Below are positions 1-8,139 of a stretch of DNA of 64,000 nt, in pieces; the first letter of the stretch is position 1; each line of letters begins with the position of its first letter. Source of the DNA: Myxococcus stipitatus DSM 14675 (GTDB lineage Bacteria > Myxococcota > Myxococcia > Myxococcales > Myxococcaceae); NCBI RefSeq assembly GCF_000331735.1, contig NC_020126.1:5970501-6034500 (forward strand), given 5' to 3'. Made by a program: the position numbers and the translations under genes. The notes beneath the pieces were generated by a model. It was not told the DNA's origin and did not search any database. It saw only the letters and a program-made list of their open reading frames with translations.

Positions 1-1779
1 CGCCAGGGAGCCCGCGATCTTGAACGCCATCTCGCTGGAGTCCACGTCGTGGATGGAGCCGTCGTAGGCCTCCACCTTCACGTCCACCATCGGATAGCCC
101 GCCACGGGACCGTTCTGCAGGGCCTCCACGACGCCCTCGCGCACGGCGTCGACGAACTCCTTCGTCACCACGCCGCCCACGACCTTGTTCTCGAACGCGA
201 AGCCCTTGCCCGGCTCGTTGGGCATCACCCGCAGCCAGATGTGGCCGTACTGTCCCCTGCCCCCCGTCTGACGGATGTACTTGCCCTCCGCCTCCGTCTG
301 GCTGGTGATGGTCTCCCGGTAGGCCACCTGCGGCTTGCCGATGTTCGCGTCGACCTTGAACTCGCGCAGGAGGCGGTCGACGATGATCTCCAGGTGCAGC
401 TCGCCCATGCCGGCGATGATGGTCTGCCCCGTCTCCTCGTTCGTCTTCACCCGGAACGAGGGGTCCTCCGCCGCGAGCCGCTGCAGGGACTGGATGATCT
501 TCTCCTGGTCCGCGGTCGACTTCGGCTCGATGGCGATGTCGATGACCGGCTCGGGGAACTCCATCCGCTCGAGGACGATGGGCTGCTTGTCGTCGCAGAG
601 CGTGTCGCCCGTGGTGGCGAGCTTCAGCCCCACCACCGCGCAGATGTCACCCGCGTAGCACTCGGTGAGCTCTTCCTTCTTGTCCGCGCGCATCTGCACG
701 AGCCGGCTGACGCGCTCGCGCTTGCCCTTCACCGAGTTCCACACCGCCGTGCCCGCTTCCAGCTTCCCGGAGTAGACGCGAAGGAACGTCAGCGTCTGCG
801 ACTGGAACGCCGGGTCGTTCATGATCTTGAACGCAAGCGCGCTGAAGGGCGCGTCGTCGCGGGTCTCGCGCACCGCGTCCTCGCCCTTGGGCGTCTTGCC
901 GTGAATCGGCGGGATGTCCAGCGGGCTGGGCAGGTAGTCAATCACCGCGTCCAGCAGCGGCTGCACGCCCTTGTGGCGGAACGCCGAGCCGCAGAACACC
1001 GGGAACAGCTTCAGTCCCACGCAGCCCTTGCGGATGGCGGAGCGAATCTCCTGCTCCGTCAGCTCCTGGCCCTCGAGGAACTTCTCCGTCAGCGCGTCGT
1101 CCTGCTCGGCCGCGGCCTCCAGCAGCTCCGCGCGCGCGAGCTCGGCCTCCGCGAGGAGGTCCTCCGGGATGTCCACCACGTCGTACCGGCTGCCCTGCTC
1201 CGAGTCGACGAACACCAGGGCCTTCATGGTGACGAGGTCGATGACACCGCGGTGCTTGTCCTCCGCGCCCAGCGGGAGCTGCATGCGCACGGCGCGGGCC
1301 CCCAGCTTCTCGCGGATGGTTCCCACGGACATCTCGAAGTCGGCGCCCACCCGGTCCATCTTGTTGATGAAGCAGATGCGAGGGACCTTGTACCGGTCGG
1401 CCTGGCGCCAGACTGTCTCCGACTGCGGCTCCACGCCGTTCACCGCATCGAACACGGTGATGGCCCCGTCCAGCACGCGCAGCGACCGCTCCACCTCGAT
1501 GGTGAAGTCGACGTGCCCCGGGGTGTCGATGATGTTGACGCGATAGCGCTGGTCGCCGCGGCTCCAGAACGCGGTGATGGCGGCAGACGTAATCGTGATG
1601 CCGCGCTCGCGCTCCTGCGGCATCCAGTCCGTGGTGGTCGTCCCCTCATGCACCTCGCCCATCCGATGGATGGCGCCGGTGTAGAAGAGGATCCGCTCGG
1701 TCGTGGTCGTCTTGCCGGCATCGATGTGCGCCATGATGCCGATGTTGCGGTAGCGCTCCAGGGGATGCTCGCGAGCCAT
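1..1779 (-). CDS. fusA: Elongation factor G, C-terminus cut by the window edge
   Basis: Translocation GTPase of the ribosome; cytoplasmic. The reading frame from ATG at 1779 begins MAREHPLERYRNIGIMAHID, with the G1 loop AHIDAGKTTTTERI, the G2 region RGITITSAA, G3 DTPGHVDF and G4 NKMD, followed by domain II and the domain III-IV region (GMGELHLEI, GGRGQYGHI). About 593 residues are present; the family is about 690-705, so roughly the last 100 residues (most of domain V) lie outside the window. It is the third gene of the str operon after rpsL and rpsG, but a 148-nt gap with an intrinsic terminator separates it from rpsG. It ends open at base 1. Identification is certain. Confidence 0.97.
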   Translation of the reverse strand, partial: MAREHPLERYRNIGIMAHIDAGKTTTTERILFYTGAIHRMGEVHEGTTTTDWMPQERERGITITSAAITAFWSRGDQRYRVNIIDTPGHVDFTIEVERSLRVLDGAITVFDAVNGVEPQSETVWRQADRYKVPRICFINKMDRVGADFEMSVGTIREKLGARAVRMQLPLGAEDKHRGVIDLVTMKALVFVDSEQGSRYDVVDIPEDLLAEAELARAELLEAAAEQDDALTEKFLEGQELTEQEIRSAIRKGCVGLKLFPVFCGSAFRHKGVQPLLDAVIDYLPSPLDIPPIHGKTPKGEDAVRETRDDAPFSALAFKIMNDPAFQSQTLTFLRVYSGKLEAGTAVWNSVKGKRERVSRLVQMRADKKEELTECYAGDICAVVGLKLATTGDTLCDDKQPIVLERMEFPEPVIDIAIEPKSTADQEKIIQSLQRLAAEDPSFRVKTNEETGQTIIAGMGELHLEIIVDRLLREFKVDANIGKPQVAYRETITSQTEAEGKYIRQTGGRGQYGHIWLRVMPNEPGKGFAFENKVVGGVVTKEFVDAVREGVVEALQNGPVAGYPMVDVKVEAYDGSIHDVDSSEMAFKIAGSLA

Positions 1780-1868
1780 TGCGTCGGTACCTCTCCATGA
1801 GGGCGGGAGGGCTTGCGGGCCCCGTCTCACGTTCCCACCCGGGCGATTTCAGAGAACTTGCTTCACCT

Positions 1869-1906
1869 AAAGAAACCGCCCGGATGCACCATCTGCACCC
1901 GGGCGG
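1869..1906 (-). terminator. Intrinsic terminator or attenuator between rpsG and fusA
   Basis: Read on the minus strand: 8-bp GC stem CCGCCCGG/CCGGGCGG (1899-1906 with 1876-1883), one mismatch, then a 4-bp inner stem TGCA/TGCA, a 5-nt loop, and the tract TTTCTTTA at 1875-1868. It begins 22 nt after the rpsG stop. No T-rich tract follows the stem in the plus direction, so it acts on the str operon strand. It may lower fusA expression relative to rpsL-rpsG. Confidence 0.75.
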
Positions 1907-1927
1907 GACACCGCGAAGCCGTCAGGC

Positions 1928-2398
1928 CTACCAGCGGTAGTGCGCGAAAGCCTTGTTGGCCTCCGCCATCTTGTGCGTGTCTTCACGCTTCTTCACCGCG
2001 TTACCGCGGTTGTTGGCGGCATCCATGATCTCGCCGGCCAACTTCTCCTGCATGGTCTTCTCGCCACGCGCCTTGGAGTACTGGATGATCCAGCGCATCC
2101 CGAGCGCGACGCGACGGTCCTGACGGACCTCGACGGGCACCTGGTAGGTGGCGCCACCGACGCGGCGGCTCTTCACCTCCAGCACCGGCTTGACGTTGTC
2201 GAGGGCCTTCTTGAACGTCTTGAGGGGGTCCTCCTTCGCGCGCTCCTCGATGAGGGCGAAGGCTCCGTAGCAAACGCCTTCCGCGATGGACTTCTTGCCC
2301 TTCCGCATCAGGTCGTTGACGAACTTGGTGACGAGCCGGTCCTGGAACTTCGGATCCGGAAGAATCTTGCGCTTGGCGACTACGCGACGACGAGGCAT
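1928..2398 (-). CDS. rpsG: 30S ribosomal protein S7
   Basis: Primary 16S rRNA-binding protein that nucleates assembly of the 30S head. The product is 156 residues, the usual bacterial length, starting MPRRRVVAKRKILPDPKF and containing the family segments LMRKGKKSIAE, KSRRVGGATYQVPVEVR and GNAVKKREDTHKMAEANKAF. It lies between rpsL (142 nt upstream) and fusA (148 nt downstream) on the same strand, the standard str operon order. An intrinsic terminator follows 22 nt after its stop, which is unusual because S7 and EF-G are normally co-transcribed without a strong stop. Confidence 0.98.
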   Translation of the reverse strand: MPRRRVVAKRKILPDPKFQDRLVTKFVNDLMRKGKKSIAEGVCYGAFALIEERAKEDPLKTFKKALDNVKPVLEVKSRRVGGATYQVPVEVRQDRRVALGMRWIIQYSKARGEKTMQEKLAGEIMDAANNRGNAVKKREDTHKMAEANKAFAHYRW

Positions 2399-2540
2399 CT
2401 CTTCTCTCTTCCCTTACGCCCCACTCTCCAGTGGAGAGCATTGCTGCCAGGGCTTCATGAGCTGCTGAAGGAAAACGGCGAGGACGCTCCCCAGGGTGTG
2501 GGGCTCAACGTCCGGACTCTGAAACGAAGGTGGTCTGCTC

Positions 2541-2912
2541 TCAGCTCGGGCGCTTCGCGCCGTACTTGGAGCGGCTCTGCTTGCGGCCCGCCACGCCCAC
2601 GGAGTCGAGCGTTCCACGAACGATGTGGTAGCGCACACCCGGGAGGTCCTTCACACGACCGCCGCGGATCATCACCACCGAGTGCTCCTGGAGGTTGTGG
2701 CCCACGCCGGGGATGTAGGACGTCACTTCGATTCCGTTGGTCAGACGCACGCGGGCCACCTTGCGGAGGGCCGAGTTCGGCTTCTTCGGAGTCGTGGTGT
2801 ACACGCGGGTGCAAACGCCGCGCTTCTGAGGGCACTCCTTGAGCGCGGGGCTCTTGCCCTTGATGTTCAGCTTCTCGCGGCCCTTGCGGACCAGCTGGCT
2901 AATGGTCGGCAC
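2541..2912 (-). CDS. rpsL: 30S ribosomal protein S12
   Basis: Decoding-centre protein of the 30S subunit and the classic streptomycin-resistance target. From GTG at 2912 the product is 123 residues, beginning (M)PTISQLVRKGREKLNIKGKS, with the conserved segments TTPKKPNSALRKVARVRL and ending SRSKYGAKRPS. The GTG start is chosen because S12 proteins begin at this point and a GAGG Shine-Dalgarno sits about 7 nt upstream; the frame is open for a further 17 codons but that extension (MRRQLSLAVANPKNEVS) is not part of the family. First gene of the operon, under the promoter at 2996-3023. Confidence 0.97.
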   Translation of the reverse strand: MPTISQLVRKGREKLNIKGKSPALKECPQKRGVCTRVYTTTPKKPNSALRKVARVRLTNGIEVTSYIPGVGHNLQEHSVVMIRGGRVKDLPGVRYHIVRGTLDSVGVAGRKQSRSKYGAKRPS

Positions 2913-2995
2913 TGATACCTCGTTCTTCGGGTTTGCCACCGCCAAGGACAACTGGCGGCGCATATCTACCTACAGGACTACTGAAAAGGGCCGCG

Positions 2996-3023
2996 AGTAT
3001 AGGGACCGACCCCTCCGTGTCAA
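2996..3023 (-). promoter_or_regulatory. Housekeeping-sigma promoter of the rpsL-rpsG-fusA operon
   Basis: On the minus strand a perfect -35 TTGACA (3023-3018), 16-bp spacer and -10 TATACT (3001-2996, 5 of 6 matches). Predicted transcription start is near 2989, giving a leader of about 75 nt before the rpsL GTG. The closeness to consensus fits a strong ribosomal promoter. Confidence 0.8.
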
Positions 3024-3124
3024 GCACGGCCTGACGCAGACCCAACAGGTCGGCGCCCAGGAGCTCATTCCCCATGACTCGATTGCCCAGCGTACAACGG
3101 GTCGCTCCTCTACTCCGCGTGCGC

Positions 3125-3619
3125 TCAGAAGTCGAGGACCATCACCACCGCGTCCTCACGCTCGTCCGCGTAGTAGTTCGGACGGATGCCCACCGGCCGG
3201 AAGCCGAACGAGCGGTAGAGCTGGATCGCGGGCTCGTTGCTCTTGCGCACCTCCAAGGTGGCAAGGCTGCACCGCCGCCCCTTCCCCCGCTCCAGGACCT
3301 CCTCCATCACGGCCCGGGCCACGCCCCTGCGCCGGTGCTGGGGCGCGGTGGCCACGTTGAGCACATGGACCTCGTCGTGGACGATCCAGAAGATGGCCAA
3401 CCCCAGCAGCAAGGGCGGCACGGACTCCCGAGGCTCCTCCACCAGGAGGATGGTGGACCATTCGTGCTCCAGCTCGCGCTTGAGCAGCTCCGCGGACCAG
3501 GGGTTCTTGAAGGCCGCCTGCTCGAGCGCCATCACCGCCGCCAGGTCGTCCAGGGTCATCCGCCGGATGGAGAAACCATGCGACAGGCGGGGCTCCAGGT
3601 CCTCCTGAAGCCGCCTCAT
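3125..3619 (-). CDS. rimI: Ribosomal protein S18 alanine N-acetyltransferase (RimI family)
   Basis: GNAT-fold acetyltransferase that acetylates the N-terminal alanine of S18 in the founding member. The 164-residue product has the GNAT core: beta-strand region HDEVHVLNVATAP, the acetyl-CoA loop QHRRRGVARAVMEEVL (Q/RxxGxG/A-type pyrophosphate loop) and the C-terminal segment LEVRKSNEPAIQLYRSFGF, diagnostic for RimI. The start overlaps the stop of the SurA-like gene by 4 nt (ATGA, 3616-3619), so the two are translationally coupled. A 16-residue N-terminal extension precedes the usual family start. Its substrate here is inferred from family only. Confidence 0.88.
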   Translation of the reverse strand: MRRLQEDLEPRLSHGFSIRRMTLDDLAAVMALEQAAFKNPWSAELLKRELEHEWSTILLVEEPRESVPPLLLGLAIFWIVHDEVHVLNVATAPQHRRRGVARAVMEEVLERGKGRRCSLATLEVRKSNEPAIQLYRSFGFRPVGIRPNYYADEREDAVVMVLDF

Positions 3620-4329
3620 CGCTTCGCCTCCCGAGTGAACGGCGCCACCCGGCGCACCTGAGCCGAGGCACGCACCTGCGCCAGCTCCTCCACCGCCAGC
3701 GCCGCGTAGCGCTCACGGAAGAGCTTCTCTCGAATGGTGTCGCGCACGGTCTCGTAGTCCCCGGGATGCTCAGCGGAGTGCTGCTCGTAGTAACGGCGGA
3801 CCTCCGTCTCCCCTACCTGCGCCCGCAGGCGGATGCGACTGTCCAGGACCCGCTCGGCCCTGAGCCCCCGAGCCAGCACCGCCTTGAGCCCCTCCAGGTC
3901 GACCTCGCTCCGCGCGAGGAATCGCTCCAGGGCCTCGGCGCCCCCCACCCGCACGCGAAACACCTCCAACCTCGCCTCCACCTCGGAGGGCTCCGCCGGG
4001 AACGCCTGCAGCCGGTCCGCGTTGAGCACCTGCACCCGCTGATTGATGACCAACTCCAGCGCCCCTCTGAGCGTCTGCTCATCCAAGGGCACATCGAGCG
4101 CCTGGACGCCCCCTCGTTGGATGAGCGCCACCCGGGCCTCGAACTCCAGCTCGCTCAGGGACAGGACCCGGCCTTCGATGATGGCGACCACCCGGTCCAC
4201 CACCCGCCCCCGCGCTTCCGCGGGGACACCCTGGGCCCATGCCTGCGACACAGGCGCCACGAGGAGCCAGCCCGCCAGCCACAAGGTACCCGCTCCCGCT
4301 TGGCGCGGCGCTGCCATGGCCTCCCTCAT
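3616..4329 (-). CDS. SurA N-terminal-domain periplasmic chaperone without PPIase domain
   Basis: Predicted exported folding factor. The N-terminus has a signal peptide (hydrophobic stretch TLWLAGWLLVAPVSQAWA, cleavage near AWA-QG). The mature part begins with the SurA-type segment VDRVVAIIEGRVLSLSELEFE and continues as an all-helical domain, ending in a C-terminal helix (YETVRDTIREKLFRERY). At 237 residues there is no room for a parvulin rotamase domain, so this is a chaperone-only member (inference). Two starts are possible: ATG 4329 or ATG 4317; the latter is preceded very closely by GGGAGG. Coupled to rimI through ATGA overlap. Faces away from the dnaJ-like gene at 4430. Confidence 0.75.
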   Translation of the reverse strand: MREAMAAPRQAGAGTLWLAGWLLVAPVSQAWAQGVPAEARGRVVDRVVAIIEGRVLSLSELEFEARVALIQRGGVQALDVPLDEQTLRGALELVINQRVQVLNADRLQAFPAEPSEVEARLEVFRVRVGGAEALERFLARSEVDLEGLKAVLARGLRAERVLDSRIRLRAQVGETEVRRYYEQHSAEHPGDYETVRDTIREKLFRERYAALAVEELAQVRASAQVRRVAPFTREAKR

Positions 4330-4429
4330 CTTTCGGCGACTTTATACATCGCAGGCCAGCCGAACAGTCCTTGCTGGCGCCCTCCCACCGACTGGTTACT
4401 TTCAGCCACGTACAGCTCGGCGGGAACTC

Positions 4430-5446
4430 ATGGCGGACGACTACTACCAGATCCTCGGCGTGGACCGGACAGCCTCCGAAGACGTCATCAAGAAGGCGTA
4501 TCGGAAGCTCGCGCGGCAGCACCACCCCGACGTCAACCCAGGAAATAAGGCCGCCGAAGAGAAGTTCAAGCAGATCGGCTCCGCCTTCGACGTCCTGTCG
4601 GACCCCAAGAAGCGGAAGCTCTACGACGAGTTCGGCGAGGACGCGGAGAAGATCGGCTTCGACGAGAAGAAGGCGGAGGCCTACCGCCAATACCGGGCCG
4701 CGGCCTCTCGGGGCGGCGCCGGCGGAATCCCCTACGGAGGCGAGGACTTCGACCTGGGGGACCTCTTCAACGACCTGTTCGGACGCCGGGGAGGCGCGAG
4801 CGCCGGAGGCGGCGGGGCGGGCTTCGACGTGGGGGATGTCTTTGGCCGGGGCCGACGCCGTCCCGCCGCGGGCCCCGAGCGAGGCAATGACCTGTCCACC
4901 CAGGTCCGCATCACCCTGGCGGAGGCCGTCACCGGCACCGAGCGCACCCTCTCCGTCACCCGCCCGAGCCGCACGGGCACAGGCCCGGATGAGCCGACCC
5001 GGCTGACCGTGAAGATTCCCGCTGGCGTCCAGACCGGCTCCAAGGTGCGACTGGCCGGCCAAGGCGCCCCGGGCCTCCGGGGCGGGCCCGCCGGGGACCT
5101 CTACATCGAGACGGAAGTGGTGGAGCACCCCCTGGTGCGCCGCGAGGGAGACGACCTGCACGTCGACCTCCCCGTGACGGTCTCGGAGGCGATGCTGGGC
5201 GCGGAGGTCCGCGTGCCCACCTTCCAGGGCGAAGTCACCGTCAAGGTTCCATCAGGCTCCCAGTCCGGGCGCCAGATGCGTCTCAAAGGGCGCGGAGTCC
5301 CTTCCCTCAAGGGAGGGGCGCCCGGAGACCTGTATCTGCACCTCCAGGTCAAGGTGCCAGACACGGACACCCCCGAGGCACGGGCCGCGGCGGAAACGCT
5401 GTCCCGGGCCTACAGCGACGATGTGCGTCGCGAGCTGACCCTCTGA
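4430..5446 (+). CDS. DnaJ/CbpA-type co-chaperone lacking the zinc-finger domain
   Basis: J-domain partner of Hsp70. From ATG 4430 the 338-residue product starts MADDYYQILGVDRTASEDVI; the J-domain HPD tripeptide is at residues 32-34. A Gly/Phe-rich linker (about residues 90-150) follows and then two DnaJ C-terminal beta-domains (VKIPAGVQTGSKVRLAGQG and VKVPSGSQSGRQMRLKGRG). There are no CxxCxGxG repeats, so it is a class II (CbpA-like) co-chaperone, not canonical DnaJ. The frame is open 129 codons further upstream but that part has no J-domain character and overlaps the divergent gene. Gene neighbour: divergent SurA-like chaperone. Confidence 0.9.
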   Translation: MADDYYQILGVDRTASEDVIKKAYRKLARQHHPDVNPGNKAAEEKFKQIGSAFDVLSDPKKRKLYDEFGEDAEKIGFDEKKAEAYRQYRAAASRGGAGGIPYGGEDFDLGDLFNDLFGRRGGASAGGGGAGFDVGDVFGRGRRRPAAGPERGNDLSTQVRITLAEAVTGTERTLSVTRPSRTGTGPDEPTRLTVKIPAGVQTGSKVRLAGQGAPGLRGGPAGDLYIETEVVEHPLVRREGDDLHVDLPVTVSEAMLGAEVRVPTFQGEVTVKVPSGSQSGRQMRLKGRGVPSLKGGAPGDLYLHLQVKVPDTDTPEARAAAETLSRAYSDDVRRELTL

Positions 5447-5540
5447 CCCTCTTGTCTCTTGTCCTGGGCGCCGCCCCGTCATAGACGGCGCCTCTACCTT
5501 CCATTCATCACGTCGCCGCAGGAAACGGAGCACAGCGCAC

Positions 5541-6269
5541 ATGGGCCTCTTAGACATCTTCACGGGCGGCTCGGGGCCCGAGAAAGCCCTCAAGCTCAAG
5601 CCCAAGGTCACCCAGAAGTACGGGGACCCGGCGACCCGCCAGAAGGCCATCCAGCAGCTCGGGGAGATGAAGCATCCCGAGGCCGTCTCCGTGCTGCTCG
5701 CCCGCTTCACCATCACCGTGGACCCGCTCACCACGGACGCGGACGAGAAGGAGCACACCTTCGAGCTGGTGAAGTCCTTCGGCAAGGACGCCGTCCCCCC
5801 CATCGTCGAGTTCCTCAGCAAGACGGAGCCGGCCACCTCCTGGGCGCTGCGCCTCCTGGGTGAGCTGGTCAGCGAGGACGAGGTCACCGGAGCGTGCGTC
5901 AACGCCCTCCAGCACCTGTCCGCGCACTACACGAAGAACCCGGAGAAGAAGGTCGTCCTCCTCCACCACGTCACCGGTCGCGAGGATGCGCGCATCGCTC
6001 CCGCCGTCCTCCCCTTCCTCGAGGACATGTCGGACGACGTGAAGATCGCCGCGCTCAAGGCCCTCGCCTCGCTCAAGTACGAGCCGGCGCGGGAGCCCAT
6101 GCTCAAGCTCCTGACGGCCGAGGAGACGGGGCGCCGGGTGCAGACGTCCGCGCTCTCCGCCCTGGCTGACTCGGGCTTCAGCGTGGCGGACAAGCGGAAC
6201 CAGGTGGAGCCGCTGCTCGTGGAGCCGTTCGTCCTGGACAAGGACGGCCGCATCCAGCGCCGCGCCTGA
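5541..6269 (+). CDS. HEAT-repeat protein
   Basis: 242 residues with helical hairpin repeats of HEAT type (for example DPATRQKAIQQLGEMKHPEAV near residue 30 and DDVKIAALKALASLKYEPA near 165), spanning almost the whole protein. Such repeats form superhelical scaffolds for protein binding; no catalytic motif is visible. There is no signal peptide, so it should be cytoplasmic. It sits between the co-chaperone and a hybrid histidine kinase with gaps of about 95-100 nt. The partner and pathway are not evident. Confidence 0.8.
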   Translation: MGLLDIFTGGSGPEKALKLKPKVTQKYGDPATRQKAIQQLGEMKHPEAVSVLLARFTITVDPLTTDADEKEHTFELVKSFGKDAVPPIVEFLSKTEPATSWALRLLGELVSEDEVTGACVNALQHLSAHYTKNPEKKVVLLHHVTGREDARIAPAVLPFLEDMSDDVKIAALKALASLKYEPAREPMLKLLTAEETGRRVQTSALSALADSGFSVADKRNQVEPLLVEPFVLDKDGRIQRRA

Positions 6270-6371
6270 CGAACCCTCGTGTCGGCCAGCCGACACGGCC
6301 ACTGTCCTCCGGATGGCCCTGCACACCAGGGCCGTTTCCTCGCGTGCGGAACCTGAAGCAGGATTCGGCCC

Positions 6372-8063
6372 GTGCGCTCGAAGAAGAAAGGGGTCCTGGC
6401 AGAGGTCGTGCCGCTGCGCCCCACCCCCTCGAAGAAGTCCACCCGTCGAGCGGTGAAGCCCGCCCCCCCGGCGGATGCCGACACCGTTGCACGCGCCCTC
6501 CTGGAGATGGCGCGCAACCTCACCGACAACGCGGGGCCCACCGAGGCCCTTCGCGCCCACCTGCAGACCCTCCACGCGCTGCTCAAGCCGAAGGTCTGCT
6601 ACGTGGCTCGCTACTTCCCCTCCCGGGAGCAGCTACACATCGAGCATGTCCGCGGCCGCTACGACAGCCGCGTCATCGCCGCCGTCCCGGGTGAAGGCGT
6701 GGTCGGCCGCGCCTTCTCCGAGAAGAAGCTGCTGCGCGACTCGGAGACCCTCGCCGTGCCGCTCGAGAGCCCTCATGGCGTCACGGGCGTCCTCGTGGTG
6801 CTCGGCGCGCGCCGCACCGTCTCCGACCCGGTGCTCCAGTCGCTGGCCGCGCAGCTCTCCGCCGCCTACGAGGTCGCCCGGCTCCGCGATGACAGTGCTC
6901 GCCGCAACAAGGACCTCCAGACGGCCATCGCCGGCCTCAAGAGCCTGGAGCAGAACCGCGAGGAGCTGCTCGGCAACGTCTCGCACGACCTGAAGAACCC
7001 GCTCACCACCATCAAGTCGTACCTGGCGATGATGGGCCGCGAGAAGCTGGGCTCCCTCACCGACTCCCAGCGCCGCGCGGTGCAGATCTGCGACCGGAAC
7101 TCCGACCGCATGCTGCGGATGGTGAATGACCTGCTGCTCATGTCCCGACTTCAGTCCGGGAAGATGCAGCTCAACCAGCGCCCCTTCGGCCTCAAGGCCG
7201 TGGCCGAGGAAGTCGTCCGCGCGCTGGGCGTCGTCGCCGAGCACTGCAAGGTGCGGGTGACGATTCCCCCCTGCCCCGAGGTCTTCGTCCGAGGAGACCG
7301 CGAGCGCATCGCCGAGGCCGTCCACAACCTCGTCGAGAACGGCCTCCACCACAGCGAGCCCGATGACACCGTGGAGGTCAGCATCTCCACCGAGGACGGG
7401 CTCGCCACGCTCACGGTGAAGGACAGCGGCCCGGGCATGTCCGCCGAGGCGCTCGAGCACGTGTTCGATGCCTTCTACCGGGCCCAGCCGGGGGTGCCTC
7501 GGCCTCCCGGTGCGGGGCTGGGGATTCCCCTCGTCGGGAAGATTGTCGCCCTGCATGGGGGACGGGTGGAGGCCACCAGCGTGCTCGGCGAGGGCAGCAC
7601 GTTCCAGATGGTGCTGCCCATGTTCGCCGGGGCCGTGAGCTCGCCGGACCTCAACCAGGCGGCTCCCAAGGCGGGCGGCATCCTCCTGGTGGAAGACGAC
7701 GCGGACTGCCGGGAGGTGCTGCAGCAGGTGCTCGAGCAAGAGGGCTATCGGGTGATGGCCACCTCGGGTGCCTCCGAGGCCCGCTCCATCCTGTCTCACA
7801 TCCGGCCGGCCATGGTGCTGCTGGACCTGCGGCTGAGCGAGGAGGACGGGCAGTCGGTGCTCCGCTTCATCCGTGGCACCGAGTCGCTGGCGGACATCGT
7901 CGTGTACATCATCTCGGGTGCCAGCGAGGTGGCCTCGCTCACGTCCGGACAGGGGTTGGAGCGCATTGACGGCTTCTTCGAGAAGCCACTCCAGCTGCCC
8001 AAGCTCCTGGACACGGTGGCGGCGGTGGTGCGGCCCAGCCGACGAGCCCCAGCCGTCCCCTAG
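6372..8063 (+). CDS. Soluble GAF-domain hybrid histidine kinase with C-terminal receiver
   Basis: Two-component signalling protein, 563 residues. Order: N-terminal tail; GAF-like sensor domain (about 45-170); HisKA dimerisation domain with phospho-accepting His205 in NVSHDLKNPL; HATPase with N box VHNLVENGLHH (about 317), G1 DSGPGM (351-356) and G2 GAGLGI (380-385); then a receiver domain (about 436-555) with the acidic pocket EDD, phospho-acceptor Asp485 in VLLDLRL and conserved Lys in FEKPL. There are no transmembrane helices, so it senses a cytoplasmic signal. Start is GTG 6372 with AGGA about 13 nt upstream. No separate response regulator gene is adjacent; the receiver may be the direct output or feed a phosphorelay. 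Confidence 0.9.
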   Translation: MRSKKKGVLAEVVPLRPTPSKKSTRRAVKPAPPADADTVARALLEMARNLTDNAGPTEALRAHLQTLHALLKPKVCYVARYFPSREQLHIEHVRGRYDSRVIAAVPGEGVVGRAFSEKKLLRDSETLAVPLESPHGVTGVLVVLGARRTVSDPVLQSLAAQLSAAYEVARLRDDSARRNKDLQTAIAGLKSLEQNREELLGNVSHDLKNPLTTIKSYLAMMGREKLGSLTDSQRRAVQICDRNSDRMLRMVNDLLLMSRLQSGKMQLNQRPFGLKAVAEEVVRALGVVAEHCKVRVTIPPCPEVFVRGDRERIAEAVHNLVENGLHHSEPDDTVEVSISTEDGLATLTVKDSGPGMSAEALEHVFDAFYRAQPGVPRPPGAGLGIPLVGKIVALHGGRVEATSVLGEGSTFQMVLPMFAGAVSSPDLNQAAPKAGGILLVEDDADCREVLQQVLEQEGYRVMATSGASEARSILSHIRPAMVLLDLRLSEEDGQSVLRFIRGTESLADIVVYIISGASEVASLTSGQGLERIDGFFEKPLQLPKLLDTVAAVVRPSRRAPAVP

Positions 8064-8139
8064 CGGGACGGAATGGACCGCGGAACGAACAAGAGGTGGC
8101 CGCATGCCACCTCGGCTTGGCTAGTATCCGCTCGGTCCC

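Noticed and set aside
49..1800. Long open frame on the plus strand
   Set aside because: Antisense shadow of fusA, which shows complete EF-G motifs on the minus strand; the plus translation is Arg/His/Leu-rich with no domain.
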